Shown: one piece after another, positions 29,098-37,749 of the stretch
How the letters are laid out: every line of letters starts with the position of its first letter
Position numbering within the stretch: the stretch's first letter is position 1
Assembly (NCBI RefSeq): GCF_900313065.1
Contig: NZ_OMPU01000010.1
Location: forward strand, 927,219 to 991,218
Source of the DNA: Kiloniella sp. EL199
GTDB lineage: Bacteria > Pseudomonadota > Alphaproteobacteria > Kiloniellales > Kiloniellaceae
Direction: 5' to 3'
Length of the DNA: 64,000 nt
Notes under the pieces: generated by a model
The model's database searches: none
Told to the model about the DNA's origin: nothing
What the model saw: the letters and a program-made list of their open reading frames with translations, nothing else
Translations under genes and position numbers: made by a program

Positions 29098-30027
29098 TTG
29101 AAAATTGAGCGTGCTCATACATTGTATTCTCCTGCCTTGCGTTACTTTGTGGCTGTTGCAGAATATGGATCTATTCGTGAAGCGGCCCGTCAGCTAAACA
29201 TCGCCTCGTCAGCCGTGAACAGGCAAATTCTTAGCCTTGAAGAGGAGTTTGGGGTTCAGGTTTTTGAGCGTGTCGGTCGGGGCTTGCGTATTTCAGAAGC
29301 CGGAGAGCTATTGCTTGAGCATGCGCGAACTGTTTTGTCTGATTTTGAAGCTGTCAGTGAACAGCTGGATGATTTAAGGGGCGTCAAGCAGGGCATTGTT
29401 CGGGTTGCATCAGTTGAATCTGTCGCAGATGCTGTGTTACCGGATTTGACACAGAGCTTTCACGAAAGCTATCCCGGTATCACGCTGGAAGTTACGATAA
29501 CGAGTTCAGAAAAAGTAAGCCGCATGGTTTCCTCGGCGGCGACACATATCGGTTTTACCTTTAACCCGCCAGACCATGATACCTTGCGTGAAATGGTGAG
29601 TTGGGAACTAAAGGTCGGGGCGGTTGTCGCACCTGGTCACCCTTTGGCCAAAAAGAATAAGTGTAAGTTTCAAGACTGTTTGAAATATCCTTTGGCTTTG
29701 CCTGCGGGAAACCTCTCTTTAGCCCGAATTATTGATGTGCCACTGAGTAAACTAAAATCAAAGCCTAAGTCATATATCAAAGCGAATTCCCTTCGTTTTA
29801 TGCGGTCTATGGCGCGAAAATCCGATTATGTAACTTTTCAAACGGTACTTGGAATTGAGGCCGAGAGAAGGTCGGGATTACTGGCCCATATCGAACTTAC
29901 GGATAAGGATATTCCCTGTGATCGGCTTGTTGTTTTAACCAACTCAACGCGCCAGCTTTCCCTGGCCCCCTCTATATTTGTCAAACACGCAGAGAAAGCG
30001 TTACGCGACTACATTTCATTTAATTGA
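29098..30027 (+). CDS. LysR-family transcriptional regulator 2
   Basis: A 309-residue LTTR clearly paralogous to the one at 27981-28913: LRYFVAVAEYGSIREAARQLNIASSAVNRQI in the DNA-binding domain differs at only a few positions, whereas the effector domain has diverged more. It starts at TTG 29098 with GAGGAGAAG seven bases upstream; no ATG fits the family's N-terminus. It leads into the uraH2-permease-puuD set, 105 bp downstream, and probably controls it. Together the two regulators each sit beside one half of the purine pathway. Confidence 0.88.
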   Translation: MKIERAHTLYSPALRYFVAVAEYGSIREAARQLNIASSAVNRQILSLEEEFGVQVFERVGRGLRISEAGELLLEHARTVLSDFEAVSEQLDDLRGVKQGIVRVASVESVADAVLPDLTQSFHESYPGITLEVTITSSEKVSRMVSSAATHIGFTFNPPDHDTLREMVSWELKVGAVVAPGHPLAKKNKCKFQDCLKYPLALPAGNLSLARIIDVPLSKLKSKPKSYIKANSLRFMRSMARKSDYVTFQTVLGIEAERRSGLLAHIELTDKDIPCDRLVVLTNSTRQLSLAPSIFVKHAEKALRDYISFN

Positions 30028-30132
30028 TCACTTTATAGCATCAGTGCGATCTAAAAAGACTTCTTTTGCGTTCACCTAGACTGCGACATACTGCCTCACA
30101 TAATAATGAAAAAACTCTTCAGGGTGAGGCAT

Positions 30133-30480
30133 ATGGGATTTTTAACAACGCACGTACTGGATACAGCATCTGGTGTCGCTGCATCGGGATTGCGGATAGA
30201 GCTTTTCCGAGTTGGCGAAACTGTCCCATTGAAGGATGTAATTACAAACGAAGATGGACGTGTTGATGGTCCTATACTTGGGGAAAACGAATTTTCCAAA
30301 GGTAATTATGAACTTCACTTTCATGCTGGCGATTATCTGAAAAGTAGAGATCTTGTTCTTCCTGATCCGGCTTTCCTTGATGTGATTGTCATTCGTTTCG
30401 GCATTGCTGAAGCAGACCAGCATTATCACGTTCCCCTGTTGTTATCGCCATATGGCTATTCAACCTATCGCGGGAGCTAG
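30133..30480 (+). CDS. uraH: 5-hydroxyisourate hydrolase 2
   Basis: A 115-residue hydrolase with the same hallmarks as the copy at 27413-27766: LTTHVLDTA at the N-terminus, [13 protein letters not shown] in the centre and YGYSTYRGS at the end. The start is placed at 30133, where AGGGTGAGG precedes [10 protein letters not shown]; the longer frame from 30106 adds nine unrelated residues. First gene of the urate-degradation operon, upstream of the permease and PuuD. Its presence next to PuuD suggests this is the copy that works with urate oxidation. Confidence 0.95.
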   Translation: MGFLTTHVLDTASGVAASGLRIELFRVGETVPLKDVITNEDGRVDGPILGENEFSKGNYELHFHAGDYLKSRDLVLPDPAFLDVIVIRFGIAEADQHYHVPLLLSPYGYSTYRGS

Positions 30481-30615
30481 CTTTAGAGCTGACTTAGTCG
30501 ATAGTCTTTGGGATGATCGCTTTGACTTCTTTGAATTTTAAAGTGTTACGTCTCTGCAAAAGCCGGGATAAAAAAATAATATCCGGTTGGTTTAACCAAC
30601 AGGGGGAAACCTGAA

Positions 30616-31959
30616 ATGACTGAAGTAACCCATTCAAAAGATAATGAAGGAACCATTGATGCGGGAACTTTGAAAGACCCGGATTATTGTCCTCCTTTAA
30701 AGGAAGCTGTGCCATTAGGCTTGCAACATGTACTGGCAATGTTTGCTGGTAATGTCACTGTGCCGATTATTATCGCCGGAGTAGCCGGATTATCCGGTGG
30801 CGATAAAATATTCCTCATCCAAACGGCAATGTTTATTGCAGGGATTGCGACACTTATGCAAACCATCGGTATTGGTCCGATCGGTGCGCGTTTACCTATT
30901 GTACAGGGTACAAGTTTTGCCTTCATTCCTATTATGATCCCTATTGTGAAAACGGCAGGGCTCGGAGCACTTTTTGCATCAGCTGCAATCGGCGGTGTTT
31001 TCCATTTTGTCCTGGGGACTTTTATTGGTCGTATTCGCGGGATTTTACCGCCACTGGTAACAGGAATTGTGGTTCTTTCTATTGGTTTGGCCCTGATCCC
31101 TGTTGGTATTAAATATGCTGCGGGTGGTGCGGGGAAGGTTCCTGACTTTGGGGCATGGCATCATATTTTTCTTGCTGTTACCGTTATTATTGTAACTCTT
31201 GGCGTGAAATTCATGACCAAAGGATTTCTTTCGGCTTCGGCAGTTCTTATTGGCTTGGTTGTTGGGTATCTCATTGCGATTCCTATGGGGATGGTTGATT
31301 TTGGTCGCGTTGGTTCTGCGGACTGGTTTGCTGTTCCTTCTCTGTTGCAGTACGGCTTTGAAATAAATACTGCGGCGGTCATGGGAATGCTTTTGATTTC
31401 TGTGGTCAGTGCCATTGAAACCGTCGGTGACATTTCCGGAATTACAACAGGTGGCGCTGGCCGGGAAGCGACAGATAAAGAGCTCGCTGGCGGAACGATA
31501 GCTGATGGTCTGGGAACAGTTGTCGGTGCTCTTTTCGGGGCAATGCCTAATACATCCTATAGTCAAAACGTCGGGCTGGTTGCTTTAACAGGCGTGATGA
31601 GCCGACATGTGGTAACATGCGGTGCAATCTTTCTGATTGTCGCAGGTCTGTTTCCAAAAATTGGTGCGGTGATTTCCGTTATGCCCAATGCTGTGCTGGG
31701 CGGTGCATCAATTATTATGTTTGGCATGATTGCCGGGGCGGGGCTCAAGTTGTTGTCCATGACGGCTTTAACGCGTCGTGATATGGTGATTATTGCGGTT
31801 TCTTTGGGGATTGGCCTAGGACTCAAATCTGTACCAGAGGCTGTGGCCGCAATGCCTGCAACAGCCAAGATACTCTTAACGTCCGGTTTGGTTCCTGCGG
31901 CATTTCTGGCAATTGTCCTGAACCTGATTATTCCAAAAGACGCTTCGGACCAAGCATAA
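30616..31959 (+). CDS. NCS2-family xanthine/uric acid permease
   Basis: A 447-residue membrane protein with about fourteen hydrophobic helices, of the nucleobase-cation symporter-2 family. N-terminal LQHVLAMFAGNVTVPIIIAG (family motif with AGNVTVP), the central SAIETVGDISG with the substrate-binding glutamate, and AMPNTSYSQNVGLVALTGVMSR are all hallmarks. Xanthine/urate members and uracil members share these; neighbourhood between hydroxyisourate hydrolase and urate oxidase favours xanthine or urate. AGGGGGAAA precedes the ATG. Confidence 0.9.
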   Translation: MTEVTHSKDNEGTIDAGTLKDPDYCPPLKEAVPLGLQHVLAMFAGNVTVPIIIAGVAGLSGGDKIFLIQTAMFIAGIATLMQTIGIGPIGARLPIVQGTSFAFIPIMIPIVKTAGLGALFASAAIGGVFHFVLGTFIGRIRGILPPLVTGIVVLSIGLALIPVGIKYAAGGAGKVPDFGAWHHIFLAVTVIIVTLGVKFMTKGFLSASAVLIGLVVGYLIAIPMGMVDFGRVGSADWFAVPSLLQYGFEINTAAVMGMLLISVVSAIETVGDISGITTGGAGREATDKELAGGTIADGLGTVVGALFGAMPNTSYSQNVGLVALTGVMSRHVVTCGAIFLIVAGLFPKIGAVISVMPNAVLGGASIIMFGMIAGAGLKLLSMTALTRRDMVIIAVSLGIGLGLKSVPEAVAAMPATAKILLTSGLVPAAFLAIVLNLIIPKDASDQA

Positions 31960-31982
31960 GAGCACTGGACGAATAGAACCAT

Positions 31983-33332
31983 ATGAAAACTCTGTTGATA
32001 AAAAACGCGCGTGTTCTTGTGACGATGGACGAGAACCGCAGAGAGCTAAAGGATGGTGCTCTCTACGCCGTGGATGGTGTTATCAAGGCTGTGGGGTCTG
32101 CTGATGAACTTCCCCGCCAAGCTGACACTGTTCTTGATCTGAGGGATCATATCGTTCTTCCCGGACTTGTGAACACGCACCATCATCTTTATCAATCCCT
32201 GACCAGAACATTTGCCCAGGATGAACCACTTTTTCCGTGGTTACAGTCGCTTTATCCTGTTTGGTCTCACTTGACACCGGATGCAATCAAGGTTTCGGCT
32301 CAGGTGGGCATTGCGGAACTTTTATTATCTGGCTGTACGACCACTAGCGATCATCTCTACCTTTTCCCCAACGGTAGTCGTCTTGATGATTCAATTGAAG
32401 GGGCAATGGAAATGGGCATCCGTTTCCATGCCACGCGGGGATCAATGTCTGTTGGCGAAAGCGATGGAGGATTACCGCCTGATAGTCTTGTGGAAAATGA
32501 GACGGCAATTTTAAAAGACAGCCAACGTCTTATTGAAACCTATCACGATGCGTCCGAAGGATCGCGGCTTCGCATTTCTTTAGCGCCTTGTTCGCCGTTT
32601 TCTGTCTCGCAGGATTTGATGCGGGAAACAGCTATCCTTGCCCGTTCAATGGGGGTGGGACTGCACACACACTTGGCTGAAAATGTCGAAGATATTGCGT
32701 TCAGTAAGGAAAGATTTGGTCTGACGCCCGGTGAATACGCACAGGAACTGGGGTGGATTGGCGATGATGTCTGGCACGCGCATTGCGTTCAGTTGAACCC
32801 GGACGAGATTTCTCTTTTTGCCCGAAGTGGAACTGGTGTTGCCCATTGCCCTTGCTCAAACATGCGTTTGGGGTCTGGTATTGCACCTGTTCGTGAAATG
32901 TATGACGCAGGAGTAAAAGTTGGCCTAGGTGTCGATGGATCAGCATCAAACGATAGTGGACATCTTTTGGCAGAAGCAAGACAGGCGATGCTCTTGCAGC
33001 GTGTTAAACACGGTGCGCGCGGGATGAAAATTCGCGAAGCAATTGAAGTCGCGACTGTTGGCGGCGCACGTGTTCTAAACCGTAATGACGTTGGCATTCT
33101 GGCACCGGGCTATCAAGCTGATTTTGCAGCTTTCAAATTAGACCCGCTTTATCATTCCGGTGCTGAGCTAGACCCTGTCGCTGGTTTGATGCTCTGCACC
33201 CCTGCGAATGCAAACTATACCGCGGTCGGTGGCGAGTTATTAGTCAAGGAGGGCAAAATCACCCGACTTGATATGCAGCCTCTTTTACAAAAACACAGAC
33301 ACATTGCTGTGGATCTCGCCAACAAAGCGTAA
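31983..33332 (+). CDS. 8-oxoguanine deaminase-like amidohydrolase
   Basis: A 449-residue amidohydrolase closest in pattern to 8-oxoguanine deaminases and AtzB/TrzN-type enzymes. Metal-binding NTHHHLYQSLTR (H66-H68), LHTHLAENVEDI, HAHCVQLNPDE, HCPCSNMRLGSGI and GLGVDGSASND are visible. Deamination of 8-oxoguanine gives urate, which PuuD, encoded next, then oxidises; the gene order therefore supports this substrate. It is distinct from the guanine deaminase at 15859-17184 (different branch). A hydroxyatrazine- or S-adenosylhomocysteine-type activity is possible but less supported. Confidence 0.82.
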   Translation: MKTLLIKNARVLVTMDENRRELKDGALYAVDGVIKAVGSADELPRQADTVLDLRDHIVLPGLVNTHHHLYQSLTRTFAQDEPLFPWLQSLYPVWSHLTPDAIKVSAQVGIAELLLSGCTTTSDHLYLFPNGSRLDDSIEGAMEMGIRFHATRGSMSVGESDGGLPPDSLVENETAILKDSQRLIETYHDASEGSRLRISLAPCSPFSVSQDLMRETAILARSMGVGLHTHLAENVEDIAFSKERFGLTPGEYAQELGWIGDDVWHAHCVQLNPDEISLFARSGTGVAHCPCSNMRLGSGIAPVREMYDAGVKVGLGVDGSASNDSGHLLAEARQAMLLQRVKHGARGMKIREAIEVATVGGARVLNRNDVGILAPGYQADFAAFKLDPLYHSGAELDPVAGLMLCTPANANYTAVGGELLVKEGKITRLDMQPLLQKHRHIAVDLANKA

Positions 33333-33403
33333 TAGATCCCACAGAAAATAAGAAATGAAAGCGCGGTATAGCGCGTGAAATACGTCAGGAAGGATGAACT
33401 CTA

Positions 33404-34588
33404 ATGGAATCATTTGCAGCAGATTGGCTGAACCTGCTTTTTCGCTGGGCTCACTTGATTGCAGGTGTTGGCTGGATCGGAACATCCTTTTATTTCATAG
33501 GATTGGACCTGTCCCTTCGTAAACGTGAAGGCTTGGACAAGGATGTTTATGGATCTGCGTGGCAGGTGCATGGTGGCGGTTTTTATAACGTTGAAAAATA
33601 TCTCGTCGCACCGAAAAAACTGCCTGATGATCTGGTTTGGTTTAAATGGGAAGCTTACCTGACATGGGTGACAGGCTTTGCTCTTTTGGTTGTGCAATAC
33701 TATTACAACGCCAGTTCCTATCTGATTGACCCTAGTGTAATGGCACTGGAACCATGGCAGGCAATCTCTATTTCGGTTGCCAGCTTGATTGGAGGGTGGC
33801 TGATCTATGATGGAATTTGCCGTTCTCCCCTCGGGAAAAACACAAGCGTTCTGGCTGTTTGTCTCTTTATCCTGATTATGGCGGCGAGCATTCTCTTTAG
33901 CCATGTTTTCTCTGGTCGGGGGGCGTTGATCCATGTGGGTGCCTTTGTTGGCACGATTATGGCGGTGAATGTATTCGGGATTATTATTCCCAATCAAAAG
34001 AAGGTTGCCGCCACCCTCATGCGCGGGGAAGAACCCGAAGCCCGTTTTGGCATTATGGGCAAACAGCGATCTGTGCATAATAACTACCTGACCTTGCCAG
34101 TGCTTCTGATGATGGTCAGTAACCACTATCCAATGCTGACAGGTCATCCGCACAGCTGGTTACTGGTTGCCCTGATCCTGATTATTGGCGGGGCTGTTCG
34201 TCATTTGCTGAACCGTCACGAAGCCGGGGATACTTTCAAACAGTTAGCCTGGACCTTTCCGGTCGCGGGTGTGGGGGTAATCGTTGCCATGATCATGACA
34301 GCCCCCGTTGAACGTGATTATGGATCTGATCGGGTGGCTGATACAGTGGTCATGGACATCATTCAAACCCATTGCACAACCTGCCATGCAACCAAGCCTA
34401 GCGTAGATTGGGTGGAAGAAGCGCCACAGGGAGTAAAGCTTGAAAACATTGCGGATATCAAGCGTTACCTCGATCGTATCAAGGCGCAATCTGTTGATAG
34501 CGATGCCATGCCGCTTGGGAATGAAACGGGCATGACAGAGGAAGAACGAACAACACTGGGGGCTTGGATTGCCCAAAATAGAGAGTGA
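33404..34588 (+). CDS. puuD: Membrane-bound urate oxidase with cytochrome c domain
   Basis: A 394-residue integral membrane urate hydroxylase. The N-terminal 300 residues hold about eight helices with the family opening (LLFRWAHLIAGVGWIGTSFYFI) and RSVHNNYLTLPVLLMM; the C-terminal 90 residues are a cytochrome c domain with a C-T-T-C-H haem motif at C324, C327 and H328 and a likely axial methionine in DAMPLGNETGM. The enzyme oxidises urate to 5-hydroxyisourate and passes electrons to the respiratory chain rather than to O2, unlike uricase. No soluble uricase gene is present in the window. Confidence 0.95.
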   Translation: MESFAADWLNLLFRWAHLIAGVGWIGTSFYFIGLDLSLRKREGLDKDVYGSAWQVHGGGFYNVEKYLVAPKKLPDDLVWFKWEAYLTWVTGFALLVVQYYYNASSYLIDPSVMALEPWQAISISVASLIGGWLIYDGICRSPLGKNTSVLAVCLFILIMAASILFSHVFSGRGALIHVGAFVGTIMAVNVFGIIIPNQKKVAATLMRGEEPEARFGIMGKQRSVHNNYLTLPVLLMMVSNHYPMLTGHPHSWLLVALILIIGGAVRHLLNRHEAGDTFKQLAWTFPVAGVGVIVAMIMTAPVERDYGSDRVADTVVMDIIQTHCTTCHATKPSVDWVEEAPQGVKLENIADIKRYLDRIKAQSVDSDAMPLGNETGMTEEERTTLGAWIAQNRE

Positions 34589-34620
34589 AAGCTGAATAAC
34601 AAAATGTATGAGAACGTTAA

Positions 34621-35136
34621 ATGACAGTTAGCTATTCACTGGACACTGTAAACGCAATGTCAGACCGGGACTTCGTTAAAGCCTTTGGCGATATTGCCGA
34701 GCATTCTCCCTGGGTTGCGGAGGGGGCGGGAAGCCACCGTCCTTTCCAAAGCCGGGAAGAAATGATCACCTGCTTTGCAGAAGTTATGCAAGCGGCTAAT
34801 GACGAAACACAACTGGCCTTAATTCGTGCGCACCCGGATCTGGCTGGAAAGGCTGCTTTATCGGGGGAATTGACGGAAGATTCCAAAAACGAACAGGCAG
34901 GTGTTGGGCTTGACCAGTTGAGCGAGGATGAGTTTGGACGTTTTACTGATTTAAACAAATGCTATCTGGATCGATTTGGTTTTCCCTTTATTTTTGCGGT
35001 CAAGGGGGCAACGAAGTTTATGATACTGGATGCCTTTGTTGAGCGTCTGGAAAATGACCAGGCCAAAGAGTTTGAAACAGCTCTGCAACAGATTGCGCGT
35101 ATTATACGCTTTCGGCTAGAGGACAGAGTAGGATGA
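34621..35136 (+). CDS. uraD: OHCU decarboxylase
   Basis: A 171-residue helical enzyme that decarboxylates 2-oxo-4-hydroxy-4-carboxy-5-ureidoimidazoline to S-allantoin. Characteristic stretches: FGDIAEHSPWVAE near the N-terminus, IRAHPDLAGKAAL (catalytic His), SxNEQAGVGLDQLS, and RFGFPFIFAVKG. Its stop overlaps the puuE start by four bases. Third enzyme of the ordered urate pathway (puuD, uraD, puuE). Confidence 0.95.
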   Translation: MTVSYSLDTVNAMSDRDFVKAFGDIAEHSPWVAEGAGSHRPFQSREEMITCFAEVMQAANDETQLALIRAHPDLAGKAALSGELTEDSKNEQAGVGLDQLSEDEFGRFTDLNKCYLDRFGFPFIFAVKGATKFMILDAFVERLENDQAKEFETALQQIARIIRFRLEDRVG

Positions 35137-36074
35137 GCAGTTCTGATTATTCCCCTAACGATTTAAAAGGCTATCCCAGAGACCTTGTTGGCTATGGTAA
35201 TACCAGACCGACCGTTGTCTGGCCGGGGAAAGCCCGTGTGGCCGTACAGTTTGTTCTTAACTACGAAGAGGGCGGGGAGAACTGTGTGTTGCATGGTGAT
35301 CCCGTATCGGAAACTTTTTTATCCGAAATCATCGGGGCCGCTGCCTTTGAAGGCGCACGGCACATGTCCATGGAATCAATCTATGAATATGGATCTCGTG
35401 CCGGCGTCTGGCGCATTCTAAAGTTGTTTAAAGAACGGAATATTCCGATCACGCTCTTTGCTGTTGCCATGGCGATGGAACGCCACCCAGCGGTAATTGA
35501 AGCCGCGATGAAAGACGGGCATGAAATCTGTAGCCATGGCTATCGCTGGTTCAACTATCACGGTATGTCGCGCGAAGAAGAGCGCGAACATATGCAAAAG
35601 GCGATTGAGATTCAAAAGCGCATTACGGGGGAGCGTCCGTTGGGCTGGTACACGGGCCGAACATCTGAACATACGCGCGAGCTGGTCGCGGAAGAGGGCA
35701 GCTTTATCTATGACGCCGATGATTATTCTGACGATTTGCCGTTCTGGTCGAGAATTATTGATAAACCGCATCTGGTAGTTCCCTATACGCTCGACAGTAA
35801 TGATATGCGTTTTGCCTCTGCACAGGGCTTTAATACCGGTGATCACTTCTTCGCTTACCTGAAAGATGCGTTTGATACGCTTTACGAAGAAGGTGCAGAA
35901 GAACCCAAAATGATGTCGATTGGATTGCATTGCCGTTTGATTGGTCGTCCTGGGCGTTTTGCCGGGCTGAAGAAATTTGTCGATTACATTCAATCACACG
36001 ATCACGTCTGGTGTGCGCGCCGTATTGATATCGCCAATCACTGGATTAAAAATCATCCCGTTACGGGATCTTGA
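35133..36074 (+). CDS. puuE: Allantoinase, PuuE type
   Basis: A 313-residue enzyme of the polysaccharide-deacetylase fold that hydrolyses allantoin to allantoate without the dinuclear metal site of classic allantoinases. Diagnostic: YPRDLVGYGNTRPTVVWPG at the start, NYEEGGENCVLHGD, GHEICSHGYRWFNY and LGWYTGRTSEHTRELV. Belongs to the plus-strand urate operon, coupled to uraD by a 4-bp overlap. The classical allantoinase (hydantoinase-like) is absent; the hydantoinase at 55319 belongs to the pyrimidine set. Confidence 0.95.
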   Translation: MSSSDYSPNDLKGYPRDLVGYGNTRPTVVWPGKARVAVQFVLNYEEGGENCVLHGDPVSETFLSEIIGAAAFEGARHMSMESIYEYGSRAGVWRILKLFKERNIPITLFAVAMAMERHPAVIEAAMKDGHEICSHGYRWFNYHGMSREEEREHMQKAIEIQKRITGERPLGWYTGRTSEHTRELVAEEGSFIYDADDYSDDLPFWSRIIDKPHLVVPYTLDSNDMRFASAQGFNTGDHFFAYLKDAFDTLYEEGAEEPKMMSIGLHCRLIGRPGRFAGLKKFVDYIQSHDHVWCARRIDIANHWIKNHPVTGS

Positions 36075-36127
36075 TATTGTTGCCACACAAGGGATTAACC
36101 TTGATGGGATTTAAAGGCTGGAAATAA

Positions 36128-37129
36128 ATGAGTAATTCTGAACTGGAAAAATACGCTGCTAAATATGTGAACCTTGCCTCGCCAAAATTTGGCACACAGG
36201 TGGTCTCGGCAACTGATGAATTCTTTGCTGCCAAGGAACGTATGATCGCCGATAGTGATGCGATTTTTATCGAAGATAAATTTGATGATCATGGTAAGTG
36301 GATGGATGGATGGGAAACCCGCCGCCGCCGGGGTGGTGGGCATGATCATTGTTTGATCCGGTTAGGGGCCAGAGGAACCATCCGCGGGGTTGATATTGAT
36401 ACCTCTCACTTTACGGGAAATTACCCGCCTGCAGCATCAATAGAAGCCTGTGTTTCGGTTGATGAGCCTGACGAAAACACTGAATGGGTCGAAATCGTTC
36501 CGGCAACATCGTTGGGGGCCTCTGCCCATCACTTTGTAAAGGTCGAGGACGAAACACCCTATAACTGGTTGCGTTTGCATATCTATCCCGATGGCGGTGT
36601 GGCTCGGTTACGTGTTTATGGTGAACCTTTTTGTGATTGGGATGGTCGTGATGCCACAGGCGTTCATGAGCTCTCTGCTCTGATCAATGGTGGTCGTGTT
36701 GTGGGCTATAACGACGCGCATTATGGCAATGTCTGGTCGTTATTGACGGCTGGACGCGGTGTTGACATGGGCGATGGTTGGGAAACCCGCCGCCGCCGTG
36801 AACCCGGTCATGACTGGATCGTTGTTGCTTTGGGCCATGCGGGAACAGTTGATAAAATTGAAGTAGATACCGCGCATTTCAAAGGGAATTTCCCTGATAG
36901 CTGTTCTATCTGTGCTGCACACGTGAGTGAAGGAACAGATGAGTCCATCATCACCCAATCCATGTTCTGGGACGAACTCTTACCGCAACAGAAACTACAG
37001 GCAGATAATATTCATATCTTTGATAGTGAACACTTCAGTTCTTCAAAGCCAATTACACATGTACGCCTGAATATTTTCCCGGATGGGGGCATTTCCCGAT
37101 TACGTATTTTCGGCAGGTTGGCTAAATAG
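36128..37129 (+). CDS. alc: Allantoicase
   Basis: A 333-residue enzyme converting allantoate to ureidoglycolate plus urea. It is built from two homologous jelly-roll halves: the first carries DGWETRRRRGGGHDHCLIRLG at about residue 58 and the second DGWETRRRREPGHDWIVVALG at about 217, the well-known internal duplication of the family. It follows puuE by 53 bp and precedes the ureidoglycolate lyase gene (16-bp gap). Confidence 0.96.
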   Translation: MSNSELEKYAAKYVNLASPKFGTQVVSATDEFFAAKERMIADSDAIFIEDKFDDHGKWMDGWETRRRRGGGHDHCLIRLGARGTIRGVDIDTSHFTGNYPPAASIEACVSVDEPDENTEWVEIVPATSLGASAHHFVKVEDETPYNWLRLHIYPDGGVARLRVYGEPFCDWDGRDATGVHELSALINGGRVVGYNDAHYGNVWSLLTAGRGVDMGDGWETRRRREPGHDWIVVALGHAGTVDKIEVDTAHFKGNFPDSCSICAAHVSEGTDESIITQSMFWDELLPQQKLQADNIHIFDSEHFSSSKPITHVRLNIFPDGGISRLRIFGRLAK

Positions 37130-37145
37130 CAGCGTGGATAATCCA

Positions 37146-37664
37146 ATGACGTCAAAGCCCCTCGAAATTCGCCCTGAACCCTTGACCAAAGAGGTCTTTG
37201 CCCCCTTTGGTCAAGTAATCGAAGTGGATTATGACAAGAGCTACCTGATTAATGAGGGGACGACCCGTCGTTTTCATGATCTGGCACAGGCTGATGTTAA
37301 AGATGGGGAGGGCGAGGCTATTCTCTCCATCTTTCGCGGAACGCCTAGACCCTTGCCGATAGCTATTTCCATGATGGAACGTCATCCTCTGGGGTCACAA
37401 GCCTTTGTGCCCATGCAGTCCGCATTATGGTTGATCGTGGTGTGTGAGGGCGAGGTGCCAACGCCTGCGGGTTGTCGTGCCTTTATTGCTTCCGGAAGTC
37501 AGGGTGTTCAATACGCGAAAAATGTCTGGCATCATCCCTTGTTGGTTCTGGAACCGGCACAGGATTTCCTGATTGTGGATCGCAAAGGTCCGGCGGATGA
37601 GGGCGCTGCCAATCTGGAAGAACACTGGTTCGAGGGAACAGGAGCTATTCTGAGAATTCCTTAA
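37146..37664 (+). CDS. allA: Ureidoglycolate lyase
   Basis: A 172-residue cupin-fold lyase cleaving ureidoglycolate to glyoxylate and urea. The start is placed at ATG 37146 (MTSKPLEIRPEPLTKEVFAPFG), since the longer frame from 37083 runs through the end of the allantoicase gene. Hallmarks: FAPFGQVIEVD, MERHPLGSQAFVPM and KNVWHHPLLVL. It finishes the route to glyoxylate, the substrate of the malate synthase encoded 85 bp downstream. The urea by-product has no urease in this window. Confidence 0.94.
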   Translation: MTSKPLEIRPEPLTKEVFAPFGQVIEVDYDKSYLINEGTTRRFHDLAQADVKDGEGEAILSIFRGTPRPLPIAISMMERHPLGSQAFVPMQSALWLIVVCEGEVPTPAGCRAFIASGSQGVQYAKNVWHHPLLVLEPAQDFLIVDRKGPADEGAANLEEHWFEGTGAILRIP

Positions 37665-37749
37665 TCGCCTCTTTGTAAAGTTACCATATGATGGGCCTAG
37701 TAGAATTAGTTGCTCACCATTTTAAATCATTAGACTGGAATAGATAACA

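Noticed and set aside
33410..34153. 247-residue minus-strand frame opposite puuD
   Set aside because: Shadow of conserved codons on the other strand; His/Asn/Gln-rich with no domain.
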